NCBI RefSeq assembly: GCF_019884725.1
Contig: NZ_CP082322.1
Span: forward strand, 310,001-374,000
Direction: 5' to 3'
Source: Leucobacter tenebrionis
GTDB lineage: Bacteria > Actinomycetota > Actinomycetes > Actinomycetales > Microbacteriaceae
DNA length: 64,000 nt
In this document: positions 36,444-44,444 of the stretch, in pieces
Position numbering within the stretch: the stretch's first letter is position 1
Layout of the letters: the number at the start of each line of letters is the position of its first letter
Notes under the pieces: generated by a model
What the model was told of the DNA's origin: nothing
What the model saw: the letters and a program-made list of their open reading frames with translations, nothing else
The model's database searches: none
Program-made: the position numbers and the translations under genes

Positions 36444-38168
36444 CTACAGGATCTGCCGCAGGTTCGTGCGGGCCAGGTCGAGCACCTCGTCGCCGCGGCC
36501 GGAGAGCACCGAGCGCAGCGCGTAGAGGGTGAACCCCTTCATCTGCTCGACGCTGATCGAGGGCGGCATCGAGAGTTCCTGCCGGTCGGTCATCACCTCC
36601 ACGAGGGCGGGCCCGTCGTGCGCAAAGGCGTCGCGCAGGGCGTCCTCGAGCCGATCAGCATCGCTCACGCGCACCGAGTGCAGGCCGATCGCACCGGCGA
36701 CCGCCGCGAGATCCGGATTCTTGAGCTCGGTGCCGTAGTTCACGAACCCGGCGGCCTTCATCTCGAGCTCGACGAAGTTCAGCGACGAGTTGTTGAAGAC
36801 CACGATCTTGAGGGGCAGCGGCGCGTTCTGCTCGAGCGTCAGCAGTTCGCCCAGCAGCATCGCCAGGCCCCCGTCGCCGGCCAGCGCCACGACCTGCCGC
36901 TCCCGGTGCGAGGCCTGCACCCCGATCCCCTGCGAGACCGCGTTCGCCATCGAGCCGTGGCTGAACGATCCGATGAGGCGGCGCCGGCCGTTCATGGTGA
37001 GATAGCGCGCGGCCCACACCACCGGGGAACCCACGTCGGGAATGAACACCGCGTCGTCGGCCGCGAGCTCGTCGACCAGGCGCGCGACGTACTGCGGGTG
37101 GATCGCCCTGCCCGCGGGTGTCGGCGTCGCGAGCTCGTCGAGCTTCTTCCGCGTCTTGCGGTAGTGCTCGAGGGAGTCGTCGAGGTGGCCGCGGCGCTTC
37201 TTGCGCTCGAGCAGCGGCAGGAGCACCTCGGCGGTCTCGCGCACTCCGCCGACCAGCCCGAGATCGAGCGGCGTGCGGCGGCCGAGCTGCTCGCCGCGCA
37301 CGTCGACCTGGATCTTCGCGGCGCGGGCCGGGTAGAACTGCTGATAGGGGAAGTCGGTGCCGAGCATGAGGATCGCGTCGGCCGCCTCCATGGCCCGGTA
37401 TCCCGAGGCGAAACCGAGCAGGCCGGTCATGCCGACGTCGAAGGGGTTGTCGTACTCGATGTGCTCCTTGCCGCGCAGCGCGTGCACGACGGGGGCCGCG
37501 AGGGCGTCGGCCAGCGCGATCACCTCGTCGTGCGCGCCGGCGACGCCCGCGCCGGCGAGGATCGTGACCTTCTTCGCGCGGTTCAGCAGCTCGGCAGCCC
37601 GCTCCAGCTGCTCGGCCTCCGGCAGCACTCGCGGGCGCGCGGTGGTGATCCTCGCGACCTCCTCGGTCGGCACATCCGAGAGTGCGACATCACCGGGGAT
37701 CACGAGCACGGCGACCCCCTGGCGCTCGACTGCGGCCTGCATCGCGATGCGCAGCAGCCTCGGCATCTGCGCGGGGCTCGAGACGTGCTCGGCGTAGACC
37801 GAGCACTCCCGGAAGAGCTCCTGCGGGTGCGTCTCCTGGAAGTAGTTTGACCCGATCTCGGCGCTGGGGATGTGCGCCGCGATGGCGAGCACCGGCACCC
37901 GAGACCGCTGAGCCTCGTAGAGACCGTTGATGAGGTGGAGGTTGCCCGGCCCGCAGCTGCCCGCGCACACCGCGAGCCGCCCGGTGATCCCGGCCTCGCC
38001 CGCCGCGGCGAAGGCCGCGCCCTCCTCGTGCCGGGCGTGCACCCACTCGATGTCGGAGGTGCGCAGCGCGTCGGTGAACCCGTTGAGCGAGTCACCGGGA
38101 ATGCCGTAGACGCGCTCCACCCCGTTCGCCTCGAGCGTGTCGACGATGTTCTGCGCAACCGTGGTCAT
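36444..38168 (-). CDS. poxB: pyruvate dehydrogenase (quinone) / pyruvate oxidase PoxB
   Basis: 574 residues. ThDP- and FAD-dependent peripheral membrane enzyme that decarboxylates pyruvate to acetate and passes electrons to quinone. Catalytic Glu49 in HARHEEG; ThDP/Mg motif GDG (431-433) to NN (459-460); FAD domain around 200-340. The C-terminus QMKGFTLYALRSVLSGRGDEV (in parts) closely resembles the lipid-activated tail of E. coli PoxB, separating it from acetolactate synthases. Start ATG 38168 with a GGGGG site. Transcribed alone, behind a perfect hairpin. Confidence 0.93.
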   Translation of the reverse strand: MTTVAQNIVDTLEANGVERVYGIPGDSLNGFTDALRTSDIEWVHARHEEGAAFAAAGEAGITGRLAVCAGSCGPGNLHLINGLYEAQRSRVPVLAIAAHIPSAEIGSNYFQETHPQELFRECSVYAEHVSSPAQMPRLLRIAMQAAVERQGVAVLVIPGDVALSDVPTEEVARITTARPRVLPEAEQLERAAELLNRAKKVTILAGAGVAGAHDEVIALADALAAPVVHALRGKEHIEYDNPFDVGMTGLLGFASGYRAMEAADAILMLGTDFPYQQFYPARAAKIQVDVRGEQLGRRTPLDLGLVGGVRETAEVLLPLLERKKRRGHLDDSLEHYRKTRKKLDELATPTPAGRAIHPQYVARLVDELAADDAVFIPDVGSPVVWAARYLTMNGRRRLIGSFSHGSMANAVSQGIGVQASHRERQVVALAGDGGLAMLLGELLTLEQNAPLPLKIVVFNNSSLNFVELEMKAAGFVNYGTELKNPDLAAVAGAIGLHSVRVSDADRLEDALRDAFAHDGPALVEVMTDRQELSMPPSISVEQMKGFTLYALRSVLSGRGDEVLDLARTNLRQIL

Positions 38169-38184
38169 GGGATCCCCCTTCGCC

Positions 38185-38209
38185 GTGGCGGCGGAGTCTC
38201 CGCCGCCAC
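38185..38209 (-). terminator. perfect 11-bp hairpin between the DUF1684 gene and poxB
   Basis: Arms GTGGCGGCGGA and TCCGCCGCCAC with a 3-nt loop, 5 nt from the poxB ribosome binding site (about 38175-38180). On the minus strand it is 66 nt past the DUF1684 stop. It could end the upstream operon, or, if poxB is co-transcribed, act as a leader structure. No T-run follows. Confidence 0.5.
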
Positions 38210-38274
38210 TCCCATCCTCATGGCGGGTCGCGACGGGGCGCAAGGGGGTTGCGGAGCGCGGCGAGCGGAACCGC

Positions 38275-39156
38275 TCAGCCGGCGGGCGCCTCGTAGGTGA
38301 GTACCCGGGCGACGTCGTGCTCGGGCTTCTTCTCGCCGGCGAGCACCTCGAAGTCGAGGTGGTTCTGTCGCGGCGGCAGCGGGCAGGTCACGAAGTTCGT
38401 GACCGCGCAGGGCAGCGCGACCGCGTAGTTGAAGTCGATCCAGTCGATGCGCCCCTCGCCGTCCTCGGAGAACTGGAGCTCGATGACCCGGCCGGCGCCG
38501 TAGGTGATCGATCCGCTCGTGAGATCCCGGATGTGGGCGACGGGCTGCACGCGATCCCCCGCGTCCTTGCCGATGAGCGCGAGTTCGTACTCCCGCCCAC
38601 CGTGCTCGAAGCGCAGCGTGCCGATGCGGCTGGTGGTCTCGCGCACCCCGCGCTCGACCGTCTCCTGCTCGACGTCGTCGCGCTCGGTCGGCGTGAAGAC
38701 GGCCGGGATGCGCCACGCGGGATCGTAGTCGAACGCGGTGAGGCCGATCTGGTCGGCGCGAACGGAGACGCGCGGATCGCGCACGCGCACCCCGAAGATG
38801 CGATCGCCGGCGTCATTGGTGCGCGGCACCGTCTCGACCTCGCACTCGCCGAAGTAGACCGGTACGCTCGCCCCGTGGCCGTAGGTCTGATTGCGGCCGG
38901 TGACGATCTCCACGGGCCCGGTGGGGTACTCCCCGTCGACCGAGAGGGTCGGCCCCTCGGCGGGAGGGGTGAAGATGACGCGGCCGCCCTCCACGCTCCA
39001 GGTGCCGGGAAGCAGCTCGAGCTCGACCCCGGAGGCGCCCTCGTGCAGCCAGTACTGCGCGACGAGAGCCGTCCAGCCGTAGGGGCGCGTGAGATCCGAG
39101 ACGTGCTTGTGGCGCCACTCCCGCCACTGGCCTGCGAGGTGCTCGGTTACCGGCAT
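38275..39156 (-). CDS. DUF1684-domain protein
   Basis: 293 residues, no signal peptide. Recognised from the family pattern: WREWRHKHVSDLTRPYGWTAL (in parts) at the start, YPTGPVEIVTGRNQTYGHG (in parts), and the characteristic end IDFNYAVALPCAVTNFVTCPLPPRQNHLDFEVLAGEK (in parts), in which NPxC- or PPxxN-like residues are conserved in DUF1684. Biochemical function is not known to me. Starts 9 nt after the BAAT-type stop and is the last of six genes in the importer operon. Confidence 0.85.
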   Translation of the reverse strand: MPVTEHLAGQWREWRHKHVSDLTRPYGWTALVAQYWLHEGASGVELELLPGTWSVEGGRVIFTPPAEGPTLSVDGEYPTGPVEIVTGRNQTYGHGASVPVYFGECEVETVPRTNDAGDRIFGVRVRDPRVSVRADQIGLTAFDYDPAWRIPAVFTPTERDDVEQETVERGVRETTSRIGTLRFEHGGREYELALIGKDAGDRVQPVAHIRDLTSGSITYGAGRVIELQFSEDGEGRIDWIDFNYAVALPCAVTNFVTCPLPPRQNHLDFEVLAGEKKPEHDVARVLTYEAPAG

Positions 39157-39165
39157 CGGTGCTCC

Positions 39166-40548
39166 TTACTGTTCATGGGTTGAAGTCCGTCCTCCGGCCG
39201 CGCGGTGCACGAACTCGCAGACGCGCGCGAAGGAATCGGCGCTGGCCTCGGCATTGCCGCGGGCCGTGCCGCCGTTCGAGTAGTGCACCCCCGAGACGGG
39301 GTGCACCCGCTCGATCTCGGTGCTCGGCAGGTGCGGGATCGTGATCCCGTGACCCGCGTCGACGTAGTCGAGGTGGAGGCGCTCGGCCGCGTGGCCGTGG
39401 CGCTCGAGCGCGTCGAACACGATACGCGAGGCCATGCTCGAGGGCCAGGCCCGGTCGTCGAGTCCCGAGACGCACGCGACCGGGCCGGCGAACCGCTCGA
39501 TCGGGATCCGCGACGCCCGAGCCAGCTCACGGTCGCGCAGGCCGTCGACGTAGACGTCGGAGTGCCGGGTGGGCGCGGGGTCGTCGTTCCAGGGCTGCCA
39601 GTCGACCTCGGCGTTGTCGTGCCAGAGGTGCTCGAGCGGGGCTCCGCCGCGGGTCCAGGTCGGGCCGCTCCACCCCTCGGCGGGGTCGGCAGCGCCCTGG
39701 GCGCCGAAGACGAACGCCGCGGGCACGAATGCGACGACGCCGAGGATGCGGTCGGGGAAGGTCGCGGCGAGCAGCAGGGTGAGCTCGCCGCCGCGGGACT
39801 GCCCGCTCACGAGCGGCGCGCCGCCGAGCGGATCGAGTTCGGCGCGCGCGTAGTCGAGCGCGCGCTCGAAGTACTCGAGCGGCGTCCGCGAGATGTAGCG
39901 GGGCAGGCCCGGCGCCTTGAAGTAGCCGAGCGCGAAGGCCTGGATGCCGTGCGCGGCGTAGAGCGCTGCCCGAGACTCGTTGATGCCACCGCCCGAGCCG
40001 TTCATGACGATGATGGTCGGGAACGGCCCGGGTCCGGCCGGCCGGAACAGGGTGCCCACGAGTCCGTTCGTCCGCACCTCGCTGCGCTCCACGCCCTCGG
40101 CGAGCAGCCGCTGCTCGATCGTCGTCTCCGCCGACGCCGGCGCGGCGCCTCGCGAGAACACGCCCTCGGCGGGCACATCGAGCAGACCGGTGCCGGGCTC
40201 TGCGCGCGCGACGACGCGGGTCAGGATCGGCTCGCCGACATCCGCCGGCTCGATCGCACCCCCGTTCGCGGTCTCCCGTCGCTGCGCCCAGAACAGTCCC
40301 ATCGCGTCGGCCACGCGGTAGTCGCCCGAGACGGGCGCCGAGCGGTCGAGATCGACGCGCCCCTCCCGGTCGACGAGGAAGGTCGCCTGCGACGCCCAGA
40401 GCTCCGCTCCGCGCTGCGTCTCGGCCCGCACCGTCACGAGCGAACCGGGCACGGCGGATTCGATCACGATGCGGCGGCGCTCGGAGAGCAGCCCCGATCG
40501 CGGCGTCGCCTCGATCCGCAGCCCCGTGCTCGGCAGCCCGTCGTTCAT
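39166..40548 (-). CDS. BAAT-family acyl-CoA thioesterase/acyltransferase
   Basis: 460 residues. N-terminal domain (about 15-95) resembles the acyl-CoA thioester hydrolase/bile acid:amino acid acyltransferase N-terminal beta domain; the C-terminal alpha/beta hydrolase (BAAT_C) has the nucleophile elbow SGQSRGGE with Ser251, Asp364 or 365 in SGLDDR and His400 in DAGHGI. A Ser nucleophile favours hydrolysis over amino acid conjugation, which uses Cys in vertebrate BAAT. Substrate unknown. ATG overlaps the Ldh2-like stop at 40545-40548 as ATGA. Confidence 0.83.
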   Translation of the reverse strand: MNDGLPSTGLRIEATPRSGLLSERRRIVIESAVPGSLVTVRAETQRGAELWASQATFLVDREGRVDLDRSAPVSGDYRVADAMGLFWAQRRETANGGAIEPADVGEPILTRVVARAEPGTGLLDVPAEGVFSRGAAPASAETTIEQRLLAEGVERSEVRTNGLVGTLFRPAGPGPFPTIIVMNGSGGGINESRAALYAAHGIQAFALGYFKAPGLPRYISRTPLEYFERALDYARAELDPLGGAPLVSGQSRGGELTLLLAATFPDRILGVVAFVPAAFVFGAQGAADPAEGWSGPTWTRGGAPLEHLWHDNAEVDWQPWNDDPAPTRHSDVYVDGLRDRELARASRIPIERFAGPVACVSGLDDRAWPSSMASRIVFDALERHGHAAERLHLDYVDAGHGITIPHLPSTEIERVHPVSGVHYSNGGTARGNAEASADSFARVCEFVHRAAGGRTSTHEQ

Positions 40549-41597
40549 GCTTCCTCCTCGTGCTGCGTCGGAGACGACGCGGCCGATGCCGCGCCCAGAT
40601 TCACCAGAGCGCTGTAGCGACCCCGCTCCACCGAGATCGCGGGCGGCGCCTCCGGCGTGGAGAGCGCGTCGAAGCGGCCGGGCACGTGGCCGCCGGCCGC
40701 GCGCCAGTCCGAGGCGATCTCGGCGACGGTCTCGGCGATCCGCCCGCCGCCCGCTCGCATCGGATCCAGCGCGAGCACCACGGCCCCGCGGCCCGCCGCG
40801 GCATCGCCTCTCGGTGTCCGCCCGCCCACCGCGGCCCCGGCGAGCACCTCGACCAGCAGCCCGGCCAGCGATCCGAGCCTGCCCTCCGGCAGCAGCGCAG
40901 CCGCCGCCGCGGGGTCGGTCGTGGGCGCGCCCGCCGCGTCGAGAGCGGTGCCCGCGGGCAGCGCCTCCCCGGTCTCGCGCCTGAGCCGTAGCTCGGCGAG
41001 GGTGAGCTGCGAGGTCGCGAAGTCGGCCACGAGCGGCGGTGCGGCGTCTCGCGGCGCCCCGAATGCGAGCGGATTCGTGCCGATCGCCGGTTCCCGGCCT
41101 CCCCAGGGTGCGACCATCGCGGGCGCCTGGGCCGAGACGAGCGCGAAATTGCCCTCCTCAGCGAGCGCACGCGCCGCGAGACCCAGCACGCCGAGCGCCC
41201 CGACGCCGCTGATGCCGACGAGGCCGATGCCGTGCGTAGATGCGCCGCCGGCTGAGATCCTCGCCGCCGCGGCGAGAGCGAGCGGCCCCGGGACACCCGC
41301 CGCGTCGAAGGAGGTCACCGCTGCGCCGGGCTCCACGCCGGCCGCGCTTCGCTCCGCGGGTTCCTCCAGGCCCGGTTCGAGCCCGCCGCCGGAATCGAGC
41401 CTCGTCAGGTCTCGAAGCAGCATGTCCAGGCCGAATCCGCCGAGCCCCAGCTGCTCGGCCTGCACGAGCCACAGCGCCGCACGATCCGCGTCCTCCGCCG
41501 CGATCCCGCGCGCCGCACCCGCCTCCGCGTAGGGGGCGAGCACCGCCGCGATCTGCTGCCGCAGACGATCGGCGGGCACCTCGACCATCGCGTTCAT
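40545..41597 (-). CDS. Ldh2/malate-ureidoglycolate dehydrogenase-family protein lacking the usual catalytic histidines
   Basis: 350 residues. Family recognised from VGISGVGALG, APWGGREPAIGTNPLAFGAP (in parts), VADFATS and LLPEGRLGSLAGLLVEVLAG (in parts). Compared from memory with AllD/YiaK-type enzymes, SHG near residue 55 is GFG, the MGHSG/NSNHFG histidine near 134 is replaced (GVGALG), and the KGYGL lysine near 240 is replaced by LGSLA. The NAD-binding loop is retained. So it may bind cofactor but not catalyse the usual 2-hydroxyacid reaction. The only other candidate His is in ASTHGIG at about 122. ATG 41597 is 10 nt from the permease stop. Confidence 0.75.
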   Translation of the reverse strand: MNAMVEVPADRLRQQIAAVLAPYAEAGAARGIAAEDADRAALWLVQAEQLGLGGFGLDMLLRDLTRLDSGGGLEPGLEEPAERSAAGVEPGAAVTSFDAAGVPGPLALAAAARISAGGASTHGIGLVGISGVGALGVLGLAARALAEEGNFALVSAQAPAMVAPWGGREPAIGTNPLAFGAPRDAAPPLVADFATSQLTLAELRLRRETGEALPAGTALDAAGAPTTDPAAAAALLPEGRLGSLAGLLVEVLAGAAVGGRTPRGDAAAGRGAVVLALDPMRAGGGRIAETVAEIASDWRAAGGHVPGRFDALSTPEAPPAISVERGRYSALVNLGAASAASSPTQHEEEA

Positions 41598-41607
41598 CGG
41601 CGCTCGC

Positions 41608-42450
41608 TCAATACTTCACCCACGGCACCACGCGGCGCTCGATGAAGCCCTCGAGCGCCGTCGCGCCGTAGCCGAGCACCGAGATCGTCACGATCCCCAC
41701 GTACATCTTCGAGACGGCGAACGTCGACCACGAACTCCAGATGAGATAGCCGAGACCGCTCTGAGAACCGACGAACTCCGATGCCGCGATGATCACGAAC
41801 GCACCGCCCGTGGCGAGCTTCATACCCGTGAAGATCGAGGGCAGAGCGTACGGGAACGACACGGTGAACCAGCGCTGCAGTCGCGTGGCGCCGTTGGCCC
41901 GCGCGACGTCCTCGAACAGCGCCGGTGTCTGCATCACACCGCTCATCGTGTTGAAGAACAGGTAGAAGAACACGCCGATGGCGACGATCACGTACTTGCT
42001 GGTCTCGCCGAGACCGAAGATGAGCAGCAGCAGCGGGAAGATCGCGACCTTCGGGATCGGCAGCAGGCTCGCGAAGATCGGCTCGAGCAGCTGTCGCAGG
42101 GGTCTGATCGTACCGAGCAGCACGCCGAGCAGCACGCCGGGAATCGCCCCCATGAGGAAGCCGATGAGGATGCGCGAGAGCGTCATCGCGGTGTGCTCGA
42201 GGAGCACGCCGTCCATGAGCATCTTCACGAACGTCTCGACGATCGAGCTCGGGGGCGGGAAGAAGCGAGCGTCGAGCACTCCCGCCCGACTCAGCACCTC
42301 CCACACGAGGATGAGCAGCAGCGGCGTGTAGGGGCCGATGCGCCGCACCCACGGCGAGCCCTTCTCCGCCTGCACCGCGACCGCGAGCCGCTGCTCGACC
42401 TCCGCGCGCGATACGCCGCCCGACTGCGCGTTCTCCGTCTGCGCGGTCAC
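41608..42450 (-). CDS. SsuC/TauC/NrtB-type ABC transporter permease
   Basis: 280 residues from a GTG at 42450, about six membrane segments. The EAA-type cytoplasmic loop is FEDVARANGATRLQRWFTVSFPYALPSIFTGMKLA in parts, as in the nitrate/sulfonate/pyrimidine-precursor importer family. The longer open frame upstream belongs to no protein. GTGA overlap with the ATPase stop (42447-42450). Confidence 0.87.
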   Translation of the reverse strand: MTAQTENAQSGGVSRAEVEQRLAVAVQAEKGSPWVRRIGPYTPLLLILVWEVLSRAGVLDARFFPPPSSIVETFVKMLMDGVLLEHTAMTLSRILIGFLMGAIPGVLLGVLLGTIRPLRQLLEPIFASLLPIPKVAIFPLLLLIFGLGETSKYVIVAIGVFFYLFFNTMSGVMQTPALFEDVARANGATRLQRWFTVSFPYALPSIFTGMKLATGGAFVIIAASEFVGSQSGLGYLIWSSWSTFAVSKMYVGIVTISVLGYGATALEGFIERRVVPWVKY

Positions 42451-43217
42451 GCCGCCTCCTCCCCCGCCGAGTCCTGCTCGAGCAGGTTCCAGAGCTGATA
42501 GGTGATCTCGCCATAGCGCGGATCGCGCCGCAGCTCGATGATGTCGCGCGGCCGCTCGAACGGGATCTCGATCTCGGCGACGATCCGACCGGGCCGGTGC
42601 GACATGACCACGACGCGATCCGCGAGCGTGAGCGCCTCGTCGACGCTGTGCGTGATGAACATGACCGACTTCGACGTCTGCTCCCAAATGCGCAGCAGCT
42701 CCTGCTGCAGAGCGACGCGGGTCTGCTCGTCGAGCGCGCCGAACGGCTCGTCCATGAGCAGGGCGTCGCCGTCATCGGCGAGGGCGCGCGCCACCGAGGT
42801 GCGCTGACGCATACCGCCCGAGATCTGCGCGGGATAGTAGCTGCCGAAGTCCGAGAGCCCCACCAGATCGAGCAGCTCGCGCACGCGCTCGCGCCGCTGG
42901 GCGCGAGGGACGCCCCGCAGCTTCAGCGGGTATCCGACGTTCTCGGCGACCGTGAGCCAGGGGAAGATCCCGTGCTCCTGGAACACGACGGAGGGCCGGC
43001 TCTGCGTCTCGATCTCGCCGAGGCTCGGCTTCTCGAGCCCCGCGGCGACCCGCAGCAGCGTGCTCTTGCCGCAGCCCGACGGGCCGAGTACGCAGACGAA
43101 CTCCTTCTGGCCGATCTCGAGCGAGACGTCCTCGACCGCGACGAGCACGTCCCCCTTCGACTCGGCGTCCGGGAACGCCTTCCAGAGGTTGCGGATGGAG
43201 ATGCCGGGCGCCGTCAC
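42447..43217 (-). CDS. SsuB/TauB/NrtD-type ABC transporter ATP-binding protein
   Basis: 256 residues from a GTG at 43217. Walker A LGPSGCGKST, VFQEHGIFPWLTVAENVGYPL (in parts), signature ISGGMRQR, Walker B LLMDEPFGALDEQ and switch THSVDEAL are intact; the C-terminal half (PGRIVAEIEIPFERPRD in parts) matches the family. GTGA overlaps at both ends link it to the binding protein and permease genes. Confidence 0.9.
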   Translation of the reverse strand: MTAPGISIRNLWKAFPDAESKGDVLVAVEDVSLEIGQKEFVCVLGPSGCGKSTLLRVAAGLEKPSLGEIETQSRPSVVFQEHGIFPWLTVAENVGYPLKLRGVPRAQRRERVRELLDLVGLSDFGSYYPAQISGGMRQRTSVARALADDGDALLMDEPFGALDEQTRVALQQELLRIWEQTSKSVMFITHSVDEALTLADRVVVMSHRPGRIVAEIEIPFERPRDIIELRRDPRYGEITYQLWNLLEQDSAGEEAA

Positions 43218-44266
43218 TGGGTATCTGCCTGCTCCGACGCCTGCGCGACCGCATCCTGCAGGATGTCTTCGCGGAAGACCTCCTCGATGCCCGAGGGGCC
43301 GTCGAACTCGAGGGTGCCGCGCTCGCGGAAGAACTGCTCCTGGCGGGCGACGTCCTCCCAGTCGATGGCGCCGTCGGGATCCTGCAGCGTCAGACCGATG
43401 GAGGTGAGCGTCTCGACGGGCAGCTCGGTGTACTCGGCGATGATCTCCTGGTCGCCCGGATCCTGCCAGCCGCCGGCCTCCAGCTCCTGCACCGCGCGGA
43501 GGTACGCCGCGGTGAACGCCGTCACGGCCTCGGGGTACTTCTCGACGTACTCGCTGTTGAACACCAGGGCGCCCAGCTCGACGCCGGCCTGGTAGTCCAC
43601 GCTCAGCAGCTCGTGCCCGAGGTTCTCGGCGGTGATGGCCGACGAGATCGGTTCGATGGTCCAGCTCGCGTCGACGGAGCCGTTCGCCATGGCGGGCGGG
43701 ATGTCGCCCGGGCTCAGGTTCACGAGTTCGACGTCGTCGAGGCTGAGGCCGACCGATTCGAGCGCGAGGTGCACCGAGTAGATGCCGAATCCGCCGTCGC
43801 CCGGAATGCCGATCTTCTTGCCCTTGAGCTGCTTCGCGTCGGTGACGCCCGACTCCTCCGAGGCCATGAGCGGCGCCGGGTTCTTGCCCTCGTCGGGCAC
43901 CTTCGACACGCTGGCGATGACCGAGAGCGAGGCCCCTGCCTTGGTCGCGTTGAACAGGCCCGCGCCCCAGGTCGCGCCGCCCGCGGTGATGCTGCCGGTG
44001 CTCACCTGCTGGTAGGTCTCGCCGGAGCTGCCGCTCTTCGAGATCAGCTCGACGTCGAGCCCCGCGTCCTCGAAGTAGCCCTTCTCCTCAGCGATGAAGA
44101 AGGGTGCGTAGTCGGCGTAGGGCGAGTAGAGGAAGGTGATCTTCGGCGCGTCGGCCGGATCGCCGGTGCCGGCCTCCTCGGAGCCTCCGCCCGATGCGCA
44201 TCCCGCGAGCAGGGTTGCGGCGGCGAGGAGGGCGATGCCTCCCGAGAGTCGGCGTCGAAGGCTCAT
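43214..44266 (-). CDS. NMT1/THI5-type ABC transporter substrate-binding lipoprotein
   Basis: 350 residues from the ATG at 44266, with AGGAG about 7 nt upstream. Lipobox LLAGC with Cys23. The mature part (FLYSPYADYAPFFIAEEKGYFEDAGLDVELI in parts; KLKGKKIGIPGDGG in parts; SPGDIPPAMANGSVDASWTIEP in parts) is an NMT1/SsuA-type binder. This class covers sulfonates, nitrate, pyrimidine precursors and riboflavin-like compounds, so the ligand is open. First of six tightly linked genes. Confidence 0.88.
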   Translation of the reverse strand: MSLRRRLSGGIALLAAATLLAGCASGGGSEEAGTGDPADAPKITFLYSPYADYAPFFIAEEKGYFEDAGLDVELISKSGSSGETYQQVSTGSITAGGATWGAGLFNATKAGASLSVIASVSKVPDEGKNPAPLMASEESGVTDAKQLKGKKIGIPGDGGFGIYSVHLALESVGLSLDDVELVNLSPGDIPPAMANGSVDASWTIEPISSAITAENLGHELLSVDYQAGVELGALVFNSEYVEKYPEAVTAFTAAYLRAVQELEAGGWQDPGDQEIIAEYTELPVETLTSIGLTLQDPDGAIDWEDVARQEQFFRERGTLEFDGPSGIEEVFREDILQDAVAQASEQADTQ

Positions 44267-44405
44267 GGGAAACTCCTGTGTCAGGTGGGTGTCGCAGAAC
44301 GGTCGTTCCGCGTGGCCCGTCAAATCTATCGGTCGTGAGCGTGTCTCGCCCGAGGCGCGTCATATTCGGAAACACTGCAGCGGGTTCGCTGCGGAAGAGG
44401 TAAGA

Positions 44406-44435
44406 GCGATGGCGGGGCGGATCCGCGGCCATCGC
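44406..44435 (-). terminator. terminator hairpin after aroB
   Basis: GCGATGGC and GCCATCGC arms (44406-44413, 44428-44435) with a 14-nt loop, starting about 10 nt past the aroB stop on the minus strand, and followed there by the pyrimidine-rich TCTTACCTCTTCC. Marks the end of the aro operon, and so the right edge of the accessory block. Confidence 0.55.
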
Positions 44436-44444
44436 CGGCGACTG

